A stretch of 56,632 nt of DNA from assembly GCA_964352405.1 (NCBI GenBank), contig CAYGRY010000007.1, positions 1 to 56,632 on the forward strand. Reading direction: 5' to 3'. The notes beneath the pieces were generated by a model. The model did no database searches and was not told the DNA's origin. It saw only the letters and a program-made list of their open reading frames with translations. This DNA comes from UBA4207 sp964352405. GTDB taxonomy: Bacteria > Bdellovibrionota > Bacteriovoracia > Bacteriovoracales > Bacteriovoracaceae. A program made the translations under genes and the position numbers. This document shows positions 42,534 to 51,080 of the stretch, piece after piece (positions within the stretch are counted from its first letter, which is position 1; each line of letters starts with the position of its first letter).

Positions 42534-44926
42534 AGACCCTTCTCCAAAATTGAGCTTCTAAGAATCGTATATTCAACTTTTGAGTGATGTCTTGGATCCA
42601 TTGGGATATCATCAACTCGAACAACCTTATCTACAACAACATCATTTTTAGCTAAGATGCGCTTGATTTCTTCTTCCCATTCAGTCGGTGAACCCAAAGC
42701 ATCGTCACTGGTCATATAGGCCGCGATTGTTTTTTCACCAAGCTCTTTATCTTCAATACCAAGATAGGCACACTTTTTAACAAAGCTCAGTTTTTTCATT
42801 ATGACTTCAGCTCGAACCGGAAAATAGTATTTTCCTTTTCTCGAAATGGCATTATGAACCCTGCCTACTAACCAGAGATTTGATTCATTATCGATTCGAC
42901 CAAGATCTCCAGTTCGGTGCCATACTGTATTTTCATGGTCTCGAATCTTAGCACGATAAAAGGCTTCTTCGTTATTCCAGTAACCTTGGCAAACATGTTC
43001 TCCGGCGACGATAATTTCACCAACTTCGCCTTTTGCCACTTCATTGGTTTTCCAGTCAGAATCATTTTTAATAAAAATTGGATCTTTATTAATCTTTAGA
43101 TATTTAACCTTTAGACCACTATCCATTTTTCCAACATTAACACCCTCAAGTTCTATTTCAGGATCTGAACTCTTTTTTTGATCAAGCATTTGCTTAGCTT
43201 CAATATGCGCCATTGGCTCAACCTCAGTTGATCCGTAAAGAACAAGAATCTCTGCTTGCTTTGCAACTTGAAGCATCTTTTTGACATCGTCATTTGAGAC
43301 TGGAGCACCACCAGTAATTATTCTTCGTAAAAAACTGAGTTCTTTTTTATTTTGAAGACACCAGTTTGATAAAGCATTAAAGAGGGAAGGGGATAAAGTC
43401 GTGCAGGTGACTCCCTCACTTAGCATCTGATGATACAAAATTAGAGGATCTTTTTCGTTTGGTATGCCCACATCAATGGCCGGTAATACTGTTTTTACTC
43501 CTGCCGCAAGATTGTTAAGTGAGAAAATGGGAAAGACAGGTAGGTCCACATCTTTTTCATTGTATGGTAGATGACGGTTAAGAGCATAGTGTTGGGCAGC
43601 TAAAAAGCGATGACCACGATCTGCTCCTTTTGGAGTACCGCTTGATCCTGTTGTAAATGTGATTAAAGCAGTATGTTCCTTTTCAACGGCAACAGGCTCG
43701 GTTCTTTGTGTTTCTTTAAACAGTTGATCTAGTGAAGCGCTATATTTTTCGGTGTGTGGACCAGCGACAACTTTAAGCTGTATATCACGAATTTCTTTAA
43801 CATCAGCTAGATAGTGAAATGCTTTTTCTACACTTATAATCATTCTTGGAGCAACAACTTGAGCTGATTTGCCCATTTGATCTCTTCTTGCCCAGGAATC
43901 TAAAAATACTGCAATGGCACCCAGTCTTTGAACGGCAAACATGGCTGCATACATATAAAGAGACATTGGAATGAAGATGATGACACGATCACCTTTTTGT
44001 AATCCAAGTTTTTTTAAGCCTGTAGCGAGGACTGAAACCAAATGGTCGAGTTCGGCCACTTTAACACTATCGTGCTCAAGTGAATCGATACCATTCCAAG
44101 TGGCTACTTTTTCAGGGTGTACCCATGACAGTATCTGCTGCATTGGTTTTTTTTGTAAGTGCTGAGTTAAAAAGGCCGAGACATTATTGTTAATGTTTTC
44201 ACCAGGGAAATATCCTAATTTATGGTCACTTTTAGGAATATTCTTTTTTGTCGGCGAGATTGAGATAATTTTTTTTATTTTTTCAGACAATTCATCTAAA
44301 TGTGTCCATAAAAGTGCATGTCCTGCCATCTCTAATATTTCTTCAGATGCTGATGCTTTTTCAATAAGCGGAGACATTTGTTCTTGGTAATCACTTGTCG
44401 TATCTTCTCTTCCTCGAATTATTGTAATTTTTGTACCTAGTTCTTTGTGTTTTAATAGCAGCTGGTCAATATAGCTAGATTCAATATCCTTTTCAAAAAT
44501 ACTTTGCCTTAAACGCAAGGGGATATTGTAGTTAAGGGCATCTTGTCTGTAGCTTTCAGGTACCTGAGCTGGATGAGAAGATTGTGTTAGCATTTTATCT
44601 ATTTCTTTTTGACCTACTAGTCCAAGAATGAGAGCGCCAACGCCTGGTGTTTTTAAAACAACTTTTTTAATCGTTGAAAGTTTACTTTGTGTATAAATAT
44701 AAGGAGAGATTAAAATGACTTGTGAGCAATTGTTTTTGACTGCGGCCTCTAAGGCCAAAACAGATCCAAAAGAGTAACCAATGACTGCATCAAAGTCGCC
44801 TTCATATGTTAAGGTATTCCTATTGGCAATTGTGTACGTGACATCACTACTCATCTCTCTTTTGAGGTGGAGAAAATCATCAGGATGTCCTGGGGAACCA
44901 TGAAAAGCTAGTATATGTTTTTTCAT
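42530..44926 (-). CDS. Serine hydrolase fused to fatty-acid adenylating ligase (OleC-like)
   Basis: 798 residues. Residues 1-~215 are an alpha/beta hydrolase: oxyanion HGSPGHPDDF (9-18), nucleophile IGYSFGSVLAL (Ser52), acid near GREDTTSD and His in AGHALLWTH (~203). Residues ~255-798 are an ANL ligase: LITFTTGSSGTPKGADRG (~425), YGSTEVEPMAHI, WHRTGDLGRIDNESNLWLVG and HHSKVEYTIL at the end, close to OleC beta-lactone synthetase or long-chain acyl-CoA ligases. OleB-OleC fusions are known, but OleB uses an Asp nucleophile; here it is Ser, so a thioesterase-like role is likelier. Overlaps the genes on each side by four bases. Confidence 0.75.
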   Translation of the reverse strand: MKKHILAFHGSPGHPDDFLHLKREMSSDVTYTIANRNTLTYEGDFDAVIGYSFGSVLALEAAVKNNCSQVILISPYIYTQSKLSTIKKVVLKTPGVGALILGLVGQKEIDKMLTQSSHPAQVPESYRQDALNYNIPLRLRQSIFEKDIESSYIDQLLLKHKELGTKITIIRGREDTTSDYQEQMSPLIEKASASEEILEMAGHALLWTHLDELSEKIKKIISISPTKKNIPKSDHKLGYFPGENINNNVSAFLTQHLQKKPMQQILSWVHPEKVATWNGIDSLEHDSVKVAELDHLVSVLATGLKKLGLQKGDRVIIFIPMSLYMYAAMFAVQRLGAIAVFLDSWARRDQMGKSAQVVAPRMIISVEKAFHYLADVKEIRDIQLKVVAGPHTEKYSASLDQLFKETQRTEPVAVEKEHTALITFTTGSSGTPKGADRGHRFLAAQHYALNRHLPYNEKDVDLPVFPIFSLNNLAAGVKTVLPAIDVGIPNEKDPLILYHQMLSEGVTCTTLSPSLFNALSNWCLQNKKELSFLRRIITGGAPVSNDDVKKMLQVAKQAEILVLYGSTEVEPMAHIEAKQMLDQKKSSDPEIELEGVNVGKMDSGLKVKYLKINKDPIFIKNDSDWKTNEVAKGEVGEIIVAGEHVCQGYWNNEEAFYRAKIRDHENTVWHRTGDLGRIDNESNLWLVGRVHNAISRKGKYYFPVRAEVIMKKLSFVKKCAYLGIEDKELGEKTIAAYMTSDDALGSPTEWEEEIKRILAKNDVVVDKVVRVDDIPMDPRHHSKVEYTILRSSILEKGL

Positions 44927-45663
44927 AAGATCATACCTTTTGAAAGCATTTTATCGATAGTCAATTTTGTTGGATTTTTTGTATATTTCGTTTCTGGTGT
45001 TTTGTCGTTTACAGTACCTTTAGGTAATTGTCCCAAAGATTCAATTTGATTTAATAGCTCTTTTATCTTCACCAGCTCTTGGCGATGAGATGTCGCTAAA
45101 TAGTGCCAATAATTTAATTCTTTTGAACTTACTTCGGTTGTTGAATAAATTGTGCCTGCATCAATTTTGGCTTCCATTTTATGTAGGCTAAATCCCGCAG
45201 GCCTTCCTTCATACAAAGCATAGAGGTCGCACATCGTACCTCTAAAATTTGGCAAGATTCCATGATGGAGGTTGATGCAGCCGAGTTTTGGCGCTGCTAA
45301 AGCTTCTTTTTTATAAATACATCTCGTTCTTATATTTAAAATAAGATCAATATTATTTTCTTTTATTATTTTGATAGCTTCAGGTTCATTGATTGATTCA
45401 AAACTAAAAAAATTAATATTATTTTCTTTGCATAGATTTTTTCTTGCGCTTGTCTTTGGGTGAGCAGTATTTTTTATAAGCTGTAGGCCAATTTTTTTAG
45501 CGCCTAAGACAATAAGACCAAGGCCTTTAATGATAAGATTTGGTGAACGATTGCTAAGATTGATAAGTAGCCTAACGTTACTTAGCTTCAATAGCTCGCA
45601 GATGAGAGCATTGTAGTTCCCTGGTATATAAGTAACTTCACTGGTGACAATGGCTATATTCAA
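44923..45663 (-). CDS. Formyltransferase-like protein
   Basis: 246 residues starting at TTG 45663 (AGGA six bases upstream). The methionyl-tRNA formyltransferase fold is recognisable: LILNIRTRCIYKKEALAAPK, then the catalytic GCINLHHGILPNFRGT (Asn and His of the N-x-H-x-x-x-L-P-x-x-R-G motif) and KIDAGTIYSTTEVS, carrying the Asp. The C-terminal Fmt domain is absent, so it is more like formyltransferases that act on amino sugars or other amines using N10-formyl-tetrahydrofolate. First gene of the leftward operon; its stop overlaps the ligase start (ATGA). Confidence 0.7.
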   Translation of the reverse strand: MNIAIVTSEVTYIPGNYNALICELLKLSNVRLLINLSNRSPNLIIKGLGLIVLGAKKIGLQLIKNTAHPKTSARKNLCKENNINFFSFESINEPEAIKIIKENNIDLILNIRTRCIYKKEALAAPKLGCINLHHGILPNFRGTMCDLYALYEGRPAGFSLHKMEAKIDAGTIYSTTEVSSKELNYWHYLATSHRQELVKIKELLNQIESLGQLPKGTVNDKTPETKYTKNPTKLTIDKMLSKGMIL

Positions 45664-45737
45664 TTCAATTCCTATTTAATATCAATGATTTATCGGTTTT
45701 ATCGACAGAATCTATAGATGAATTTTTTACAATATAT

Positions 45738-45766
45738 CTGACAAGAATACTGCCTTGCGGCATAAT
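45738..45766 (+). promoter_or_regulatory. Promoter of rightward lipid operon
   Basis: CTGACA (45738-45743), 17-base spacer, CATAAT (45761-45766), ending five bases before ATG 45772. No Shine-Dalgarno. The 108-base divergent gap also holds TTTATCGG on the plus strand, an inverted CCGATAAA facing the leftward operon. Confidence 0.5.
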
Positions 45767-45771
45767 GTGGA

Positions 45772-46734
45772 ATGAGTAAAATCAGCGTTTACATGAACCA
45801 ACAAGCTTCCCATTGCTCTTATGAGTTCTGGCGAGAGCGTATTCATAGGTCTTTGTTTCGCAGTGAAGTTCTCTATAGAACTCCTAAGTCTTTATCCGAG
45901 CTTAATATTTTACTAAGACAAGATATCGCCAATAATGTTGATACAATTGTTTCTGTTGGTGGTGACGGTACGGTTAACACACTTATTCAAGAACTCGCAG
46001 GTAAGGATATTGCACTACTTGTTGTTCCAGGTGGAACCGCCAATGATCTCGCCAGCGAGCTTGGGCACAAGGGTAGTGTCGATGAAGTGATTCGCTGTAT
46101 TCGTGAAAAACAAACCAAGAGCATTGATCTTATCGATATTAATGGCCGCTATATGGCCACTAATGGCGGTATTGGCTTTGGCGGGGATGTTGCCCGCCGA
46201 ATTAATCAGCTTCGAGTAAAAACTCCAGCCTTTAAAAAAGTTATGAATATAACGGGCAAAAGTATTTATTCATTCTTTGTCGCTCAAGAATTACTTACAG
46301 GGGACTTTGATACATATGATTTTGAAGTGAATTCAAATGAGCTATCTGGTCGATTTACAGCTTCTGCGGTGTGGATCAATAATCAAGCAAAAGTTGCTGA
46401 TACCTATAGTCTTGCTCCGCTTACAAAAAATGATGATGGCACATTTAATATGATCATCCTAACTCATCCAACCAGAGCGCTTCTTATTAATTGCTTTCTT
46501 AAAATTCTTAGAGGAATTCACCCCGTTAATGATCCTCACTTTATAAGTATCGAAACATCGAAAGTATCTTTAAAATTTGCCACTCCAATTGACTTCTTTG
46601 GTGACGGAGAAATATTTGAGACGAATGATCAATTCAATATTTCTTCACTCCATGCTGGATTAAATGTATTTTCTCTTAAGCTTGGACAAAAAAACTTAAC
46701 CCCACTAGCACCTGAGCAAGTAGCCTTGTCATGA
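45772..46734 (+). CDS. Diacylglycerol/lipid kinase-like protein
   Basis: 320 residues of the DAGK_cat/YegS family. IVSVGGDGTVNTLIQELAGK (~62-80) is the ATP-binding GGDGT motif, then VVPGGTANDLASELG, TNGGIGFGGDV and DFFGDGEIFETND near the end, which is the usual C-terminal metal-site loop. Members phosphorylate diacylglycerol, sphingosine or ceramide. It is the first gene of the rightward operon. Its last codon overlaps the reductase start (ATGA). In this context the substrate may be a special lipid alcohol. Confidence 0.8.
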   Translation: MSKISVYMNQQASHCSYEFWRERIHRSLFRSEVLYRTPKSLSELNILLRQDIANNVDTIVSVGGDGTVNTLIQELAGKDIALLVVPGGTANDLASELGHKGSVDEVIRCIREKQTKSIDLIDINGRYMATNGGIGFGGDVARRINQLRVKTPAFKKVMNITGKSIYSFFVAQELLTGDFDTYDFEVNSNELSGRFTASAVWINNQAKVADTYSLAPLTKNDDGTFNMIILTHPTRALLINCFLKILRGIHPVNDPHFISIETSKVSLKFATPIDFFGDGEIFETNDQFNISSLHAGLNVFSLKLGQKNLTPLAPEQVALS

Positions 46735-47738
46735 TCCTTCTGACTGGAGCCACTGGTTTTGTAGGTAGTCTTGTGCTTGAGAGACTTCTTCAAAGTGGTC
46801 ATAAAGTTATTTGTTTAGCCCGAAATCCTCAGGCTATTCAAGATAGAGATGGTTTACAGGTTATCAAGGCCGACCTTGAAAACTCGGATGTTTTAGCGAA
46901 TCTAGATGACTTAAAACATCTTCAAGATGTCACGACCGTCATCCATTTAGCCGCTCTATATGATTTAACTTCACCTATGTCCAAGTGCTATATGGCCAAT
47001 GTTGTGGCGACGATGAACTTATCTAGTCTTTGTCGTAAACTTCCTGATCTACAACACTTTATTCATATCAGTACTGTTGCTGTTAGCGGAAACCATAGCG
47101 GCATCATTGATTCTGAAATACTTGATTACAATCAAACTTATCCAAACGCTTATGCGAAAACTAAGTCACAAGCAGAAGGCTTTATTAGGCGATCAATAGC
47201 TAAAGATAAACTTTGTGTTTTACGCCCGGGAATTATCATTGGTAATTCAAGTGATATGAGTCAATTCAAAGCCGATGGGCCTTATCTCGCCATTAGTTAT
47301 GCTCAAAAGATAATTCAAAAGTTTCCTCTTTTTAAGAAAGTTCCTTTTGTCGTTTTACCTATAAACGCTGAATCAATATTCCCTTTAGTTACCGTTGATT
47401 CTATTGTTGAAAGTATTTTGTACTCAGTGGAAAATAAACTGTTAGGTAGTCATCATCTAGTCATGCCGAGTGCTCCTACCATTTTAGAGTTTTCACAGGA
47501 GATGTTTAAATCCCTTGGTTTAGTTTCAAATATTAAGACTGTTAATGCAGGTAGCAAGCTTTTAAGTCTTGTAAAGATGCTCCCTTTAGATGAAGCATTG
47601 CCGAGAGAATTACTCGATTATATGGTCATTTCACCAAATTATTCAAAGTCCAAAGACACGGGCTTGTTAAATATTCTAAACAATGTCACATGGAGTGAAA
47701 TTAAATCTCCTTTCTTCCGAGAAGCTACTAAGATTTAG
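46731..47738 (+). CDS. Extended SDR, thioester-reductase-like
   Basis: 335 residues. NAD(P) motif LLTGATGFVGSLVLERLL at the start, then VTTVIHLAALYDLTSPMSK, HFIHISTVAVSGNHS and the catalytic YAKTKSQAE (Tyr-x-x-x-Lys) and VLRPGIIIGNS. The AALYD-L and HISTVAVSG motifs fit the extended SDR branch that includes thioester reductases, fatty acyl reductases and OleD-like enzymes. Starts inside the kinase gene stop by four bases. Probable job: reduce an acyl thioester or beta-keto acid on the pathway. The exact substrate is unknown. Confidence 0.7.
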   Translation: MILLTGATGFVGSLVLERLLQSGHKVICLARNPQAIQDRDGLQVIKADLENSDVLANLDDLKHLQDVTTVIHLAALYDLTSPMSKCYMANVVATMNLSSLCRKLPDLQHFIHISTVAVSGNHSGIIDSEILDYNQTYPNAYAKTKSQAEGFIRRSIAKDKLCVLRPGIIIGNSSDMSQFKADGPYLAISYAQKIIQKFPLFKKVPFVVLPINAESIFPLVTVDSIVESILYSVENKLLGSHHLVMPSAPTILEFSQEMFKSLGLVSNIKTVNAGSKLLSLVKMLPLDEALPRELLDYMVISPNYSKSKDTGLLNILNNVTWSEIKSPFFREATKI

Positions 47739-47756
47739 TCTTATTCTTAGGTAGTT

Positions 47757-49808
47757 ATGAAGCATATAGTATGTTTGGGATTCGCCCTTGAAGGGTCTGA
47801 CGACGATTATGAAGTCGAGTTTGAGTGTGAAGATTTTCGTCTTTCACACTTTTCGATGAACTTTGACGTTCAGGCCACAAAAGAAATGATTAAGCGCTTT
47901 GACGGGCGTTGTGATGTTATTGCGATCACTGGTCTACCATCAACATACAATCTTAAAGACGGTGAACTCACGCATCCTCAAGTTAGGATGCTTCGAAATA
48001 CGGCGAGAGTTACTCCTGTCGTTGATGGTGTAATGCTTAAGCGTATCTATCTTCCGTGGGCGCTAAGAAAGTTCTTTTTAGACAATCCAAGCTGGTTTCA
48101 AGATAAAAGCTACTCCGTCTATTCTGGGGTGTTAGATTCGTCTTTTATGGCGGCTTTGAATGATCTTGGCCTAAAGCCTTTGCTTGCTGATCCTTATCTT
48201 TTAGGAAAAATGCCTTTTGCTCTCAATGGAAAAGATAAACTTGATCTTTTTATGCAGATGCTTTGGCCTATTTTAAAAAGATTAAATTTAAAAAATGCTA
48301 AGCTGCCAGATTTCAATCCTAAAAAACTACCAAAAACACTTGATGACTTTTTATCTCAAGATGTTTTTGTTTGTAATGAAAGTCTCTTGATGCAGTTTGA
48401 TCATGAACACCTTAAAAACAAAACGCTCATCGTTGATTATCTGAGCCCTAAACTTGAGAAGATGCTAGAAAAAGCCAATGTAAAGCAGGTGATTTCTTGT
48501 ACTCCTAAAATTTTTGAAGGTAAGCATTTTAACTTTGCGGTATTAGAGGCTTTATTCCAGGCCATGGAGCCAGAAGCAGAGCCTTTAGATGAGGATAAAA
48601 TTCTTATTTGGATTGATAGACTTAAGCTCGAACCGACGCTTCAAAATATCGTCAAGAATACAGTAGATAAAGAAGAAGAGATTGAGAAATATGCTTTCAT
48701 TATCCACCCTTTGCATGCTGGTCAATTATTTATGCATCCAGCAGCAAAGCCTTTTAGATCACTTGAGTCAAAATTAAGTCCAATCGTTGAGCGGGTCGCG
48801 ACATTGGTTCCAGGAATGTTTTGGGGAACTATAGACGGTGTAAAAAGTGAAAAAACCGGTAAAGAGGTTATGGGATTAATTTATACCTTAACTGAAACTC
48901 CGGCCATGCTCATGAAAAAAGATCCAGAAGATGTTTATCGAAGATTAGTCAGGCTGTGTCGTTCCGCAAAAGGAGCTGGTGCAAAAATTATTGGTCTTGG
49001 AGCTTATACAAAAATAGTTGGTGATGCGGGTGTCACTGTCAATCGAAGAAGTCCAATTCCTGTCACAACAGGAAACTCTTTATCGGCCTGTGCAACTTTA
49101 TGGGCGGCCAAGCTCGCCGTTGATAAAATGAAGATGGTTAAGAAAGAAGGTGAGTTATATCAAGGTGTGGCCATGGTTATTGGTGCCACAGGAAGTATTG
49201 GTGCTGTATCTGCAAAGGTTCTTTGCCAATCATGGAAAGAAGTGATCTTAGTCGCCCCAAGAGCACACAAACTACTTGAGTTGAAAGAAGAAATTTTAAT
49301 CATTGCTCCTAACTGCAAAGTAACAATCGCAACGTCACCAGAGGTGCACTCTGGAAGATCACATTTAATTATCACGACAACCTCAGCGCGAGGTCAAAAA
49401 ATTCTAGAGATTGAAAATGTCAGACCTGGCGCAGTCATCTGTGATGTTTCTAGACCACTTGATATTAGTGAAGAAGATGCCTTGAAAAGACCAGATGTCA
49501 TGGTAATTGAGTCCGGAGAAGTTGAGCTTCCTGGTGATTATAAAATGAAAGTTAATCTTGGTCTGCAGGGGAGGATTGTTTATGCCTGCCTAGCTGAAAC
49601 TGCTCTTCTTGCGATGGATAACAGATTTGAAAGTTTTACTTTATCGCGGAATATAAGTTATCAAAAAGTATTGGATATTGATCGTATGGCCAGAGAACAT
49701 GGGGTTCGACTTTCGCATATTACAGGTCATAGCGGGATAATTACAGATCAAGAGTTTGATCTTTGTCGTGGCCATGCCTTAGACATTTTAAAAAACTGGA
49801 AAGAGTAG
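47757..49808 (+). CDS. Acyl-ACP-reductase-like enzyme with long N-terminal domain
   Basis: 683 residues. From ~312 the sequence follows cyanobacterial long-chain acyl-ACP reductase (AAR) in order: FIIHPLHAGQL, GLGAYTKIVGDAGVTV, VTTGNSLSACATLWA (~435), Rossmann GATGSIGAVSAKVL (~474), and VYACLAETALLAMDN with the candidate catalytic Cys (~611), then a REHGVRLSHI tail. AAR reduces acyl-ACP to fatty aldehyde. Residues 1-310 have no counterpart in AAR: KEMIKRFDGRCDVIAITGL, GVMLKRIYLPWALRKFF and DYLSPKLEKMLEKANVKQVI look like another Rossmann-type or FAD-like domain. AGGTAG precedes the ATG, 18 bases after the SDR gene. Resemblance to AAR is from memory and should be tested. Confidence 0.65.
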   Translation: MKHIVCLGFALEGSDDDYEVEFECEDFRLSHFSMNFDVQATKEMIKRFDGRCDVIAITGLPSTYNLKDGELTHPQVRMLRNTARVTPVVDGVMLKRIYLPWALRKFFLDNPSWFQDKSYSVYSGVLDSSFMAALNDLGLKPLLADPYLLGKMPFALNGKDKLDLFMQMLWPILKRLNLKNAKLPDFNPKKLPKTLDDFLSQDVFVCNESLLMQFDHEHLKNKTLIVDYLSPKLEKMLEKANVKQVISCTPKIFEGKHFNFAVLEALFQAMEPEAEPLDEDKILIWIDRLKLEPTLQNIVKNTVDKEEEIEKYAFIIHPLHAGQLFMHPAAKPFRSLESKLSPIVERVATLVPGMFWGTIDGVKSEKTGKEVMGLIYTLTETPAMLMKKDPEDVYRRLVRLCRSAKGAGAKIIGLGAYTKIVGDAGVTVNRRSPIPVTTGNSLSACATLWAAKLAVDKMKMVKKEGELYQGVAMVIGATGSIGAVSAKVLCQSWKEVILVAPRAHKLLELKEEILIIAPNCKVTIATSPEVHSGRSHLIITTTSARGQKILEIENVRPGAVICDVSRPLDISEEDALKRPDVMVIESGEVELPGDYKMKVNLGLQGRIVYACLAETALLAMDNRFESFTLSRNISYQKVLDIDRMAREHGVRLSHITGHSGIITDQEFDLCRGHALDILKNWKE

Positions 49809-49815
49809 GGATATA

Positions 49816-50913
49816 ATGAGTTCTCCAAAATATTTTAATAGTCTTAATTATTCTCTAGGAAATGAAGATACAGGCTTTGAAGTTAGTATCGTTAATCAAC
49901 TCAATCCCAAGAATATTTTATCTATTGCAGGCTGTGGCTCAAGGGCTCTTCCTCTTTTGTCTTGCCAGCCAGAAAAACTTGTCTGTGTTGATCTCGTGGA
50001 ATCTCAACTTGCCTTAACTCGTCTTCGAATGAGCTGTTATTTAAATTTAAACTTCGAACAATTCTTAATATTTTGGGGCTTTCCTCCCTACGCAGCTTAT
50101 GATTACTCACTGGAAAGAAAGAAACTTTTTTCTAAAATCGATTTGTCAGCTGAAGATAGAACATATTTTGCTCCTATCTTCGAAACAAATAAGTGGAAAT
50201 CAATTCTTTATTTAGGCAAATGGGAAAAAACCTTTCAAACGTTATCAAAAGGTCTTCGCTTTATTATGGGTAAAGACTATGACAAGATTTTAAGTTTTCA
50301 TTCTCTTGAGGAACAAATTCATTATTATGAAAATGAATTCCCGCAAAAACGTTGGGACACAGTTTTGTTTTTACTTGGGAATAAGGCAGTCTTTAATGCT
50401 TTATTGTATAAAGGCGATTTTATAAAAAAAAATGTTCCAGAAACTCACTTTGAATATTACCAATCTTCTTTTGATCATCTCTTTAGAAATGGTTTAGTTC
50501 GTGAAAGTTTCTTTGCGAACTTGTGTTTTTTTGGACAAATTGCTCATCAAGATGGAAATACTATTGAAGCAGACTCAGTTAATTTTCATGCTGTTAAATC
50601 AAGTCTGGAGTCAGGCTCTAAAGTTTTGACGTTGAAAAAAGACTTATTAAGTGCAGCAAAAGTTTTTAATAATGACTTAGAGTTTGTTTCTTTATCAGAT
50701 GTTCCGTCTTATTTTTCAGGTGATATTGAGACCAATTATGCTCAAGAGTTGCTGCCTTCACTACGAAAGGGGGGTTTAGTTGTGCTTAGAAGTTACTTGC
50801 GAGTACCTGAGTCAAATTGGGATGGTTATACAGATGTGACAACGCGTTATTCTAGTGAAATCGCCAAGGAAAAAGTTCAAATGTACAGGATTCAAGTCTT
50901 TGAAAAACTTTAA
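49816..50913 (+). CDS. DUF3419 (BtaA-like) 3-amino-3-carboxypropyl transferase
   Basis: 365 residues. NILSIAGCGSRALPLLSCQP, then KLVCVDLVESQLALTRLRMS, matches DUF3419, in which the SAM-binding loop and D-x-x-x-x-Q-x-x-L helix are diagnostic. The family includes BtaA, which moves a 3-amino-3-carboxypropyl group from SAM to diacylglycerol to start betaine lipids. The C-terminal RSYLRVPES and YTDVTTRYSSEI fit the family. No BtaB methyltransferase is adjacent, so the product may not be methylated DGTS. AGGGAT before ATG 49816, seven bases after the reductase stop. Last gene of the rightward operon. Confidence 0.72.
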   Translation: MSSPKYFNSLNYSLGNEDTGFEVSIVNQLNPKNILSIAGCGSRALPLLSCQPEKLVCVDLVESQLALTRLRMSCYLNLNFEQFLIFWGFPPYAAYDYSLERKKLFSKIDLSAEDRTYFAPIFETNKWKSILYLGKWEKTFQTLSKGLRFIMGKDYDKILSFHSLEEQIHYYENEFPQKRWDTVLFLLGNKAVFNALLYKGDFIKKNVPETHFEYYQSSFDHLFRNGLVRESFFANLCFFGQIAHQDGNTIEADSVNFHAVKSSLESGSKVLTLKKDLLSAAKVFNNDLEFVSLSDVPSYFSGDIETNYAQELLPSLRKGGLVVLRSYLRVPESNWDGYTDVTTRYSSEIAKEKVQMYRIQVFEKL

Positions 50914-50963
50914 CACCTTCTTGACCTGACCTGACGAAAGGATGACTTAGGTTCATTCATTAC

Positions 50964-51069
50964 TTGAAATAATAATTAGGTGGTTGGCCAGGAGAAGGTC
51001 TATAACTCTTCACTGTCTTTAGATCCTTCCCAACATCCCACCTTGATTATTCAATTTCCTCTCCTGGCC
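50964..51069. repeat. Two interleaved inverted repeats (structured intergenic element)
   Basis: Arm A: TTGAAATAATAATTAGGTGG (~50964-50983) with CCACCTTGATTATTCAA (~51039-51055), extended by TTGG/CCAA. Arm B: GGCCAGGAGAAGG (50986-50998) with CCTCTCCTGGCC (51058-51069). Arms alternate A-B-A'-B', so they make either a pseudoknot or two competing hairpins. It fills the gap between converging genes. Not recognised as a known RNA family. Confidence 0.45.
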
Positions 51070-51080
51070 GAATTCACTTC

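Noticed and set aside
42530..44926. OleB-OleC olefin synthase
   Set aside because: The hydrolase nucleophile is Ser, not Asp, and no OleA thiolase is in the window.
37182..50913. Betaine-lipid (DGTS) or cyanobacterial-type alkane pathway
   Set aside because: BtaB and the aldehyde deformylating oxygenase are not present; only parts of either pathway are seen.
50914..50940. Complement of the CCTGACCTGACG string resembles the SRP 4.5S RNA core CAGGTCAGGTC
   Set aside because: The GGAA tetraloop and the AGCAGCC strand of the SRP S domain are missing; the resemblance is limited to about 11 bases.
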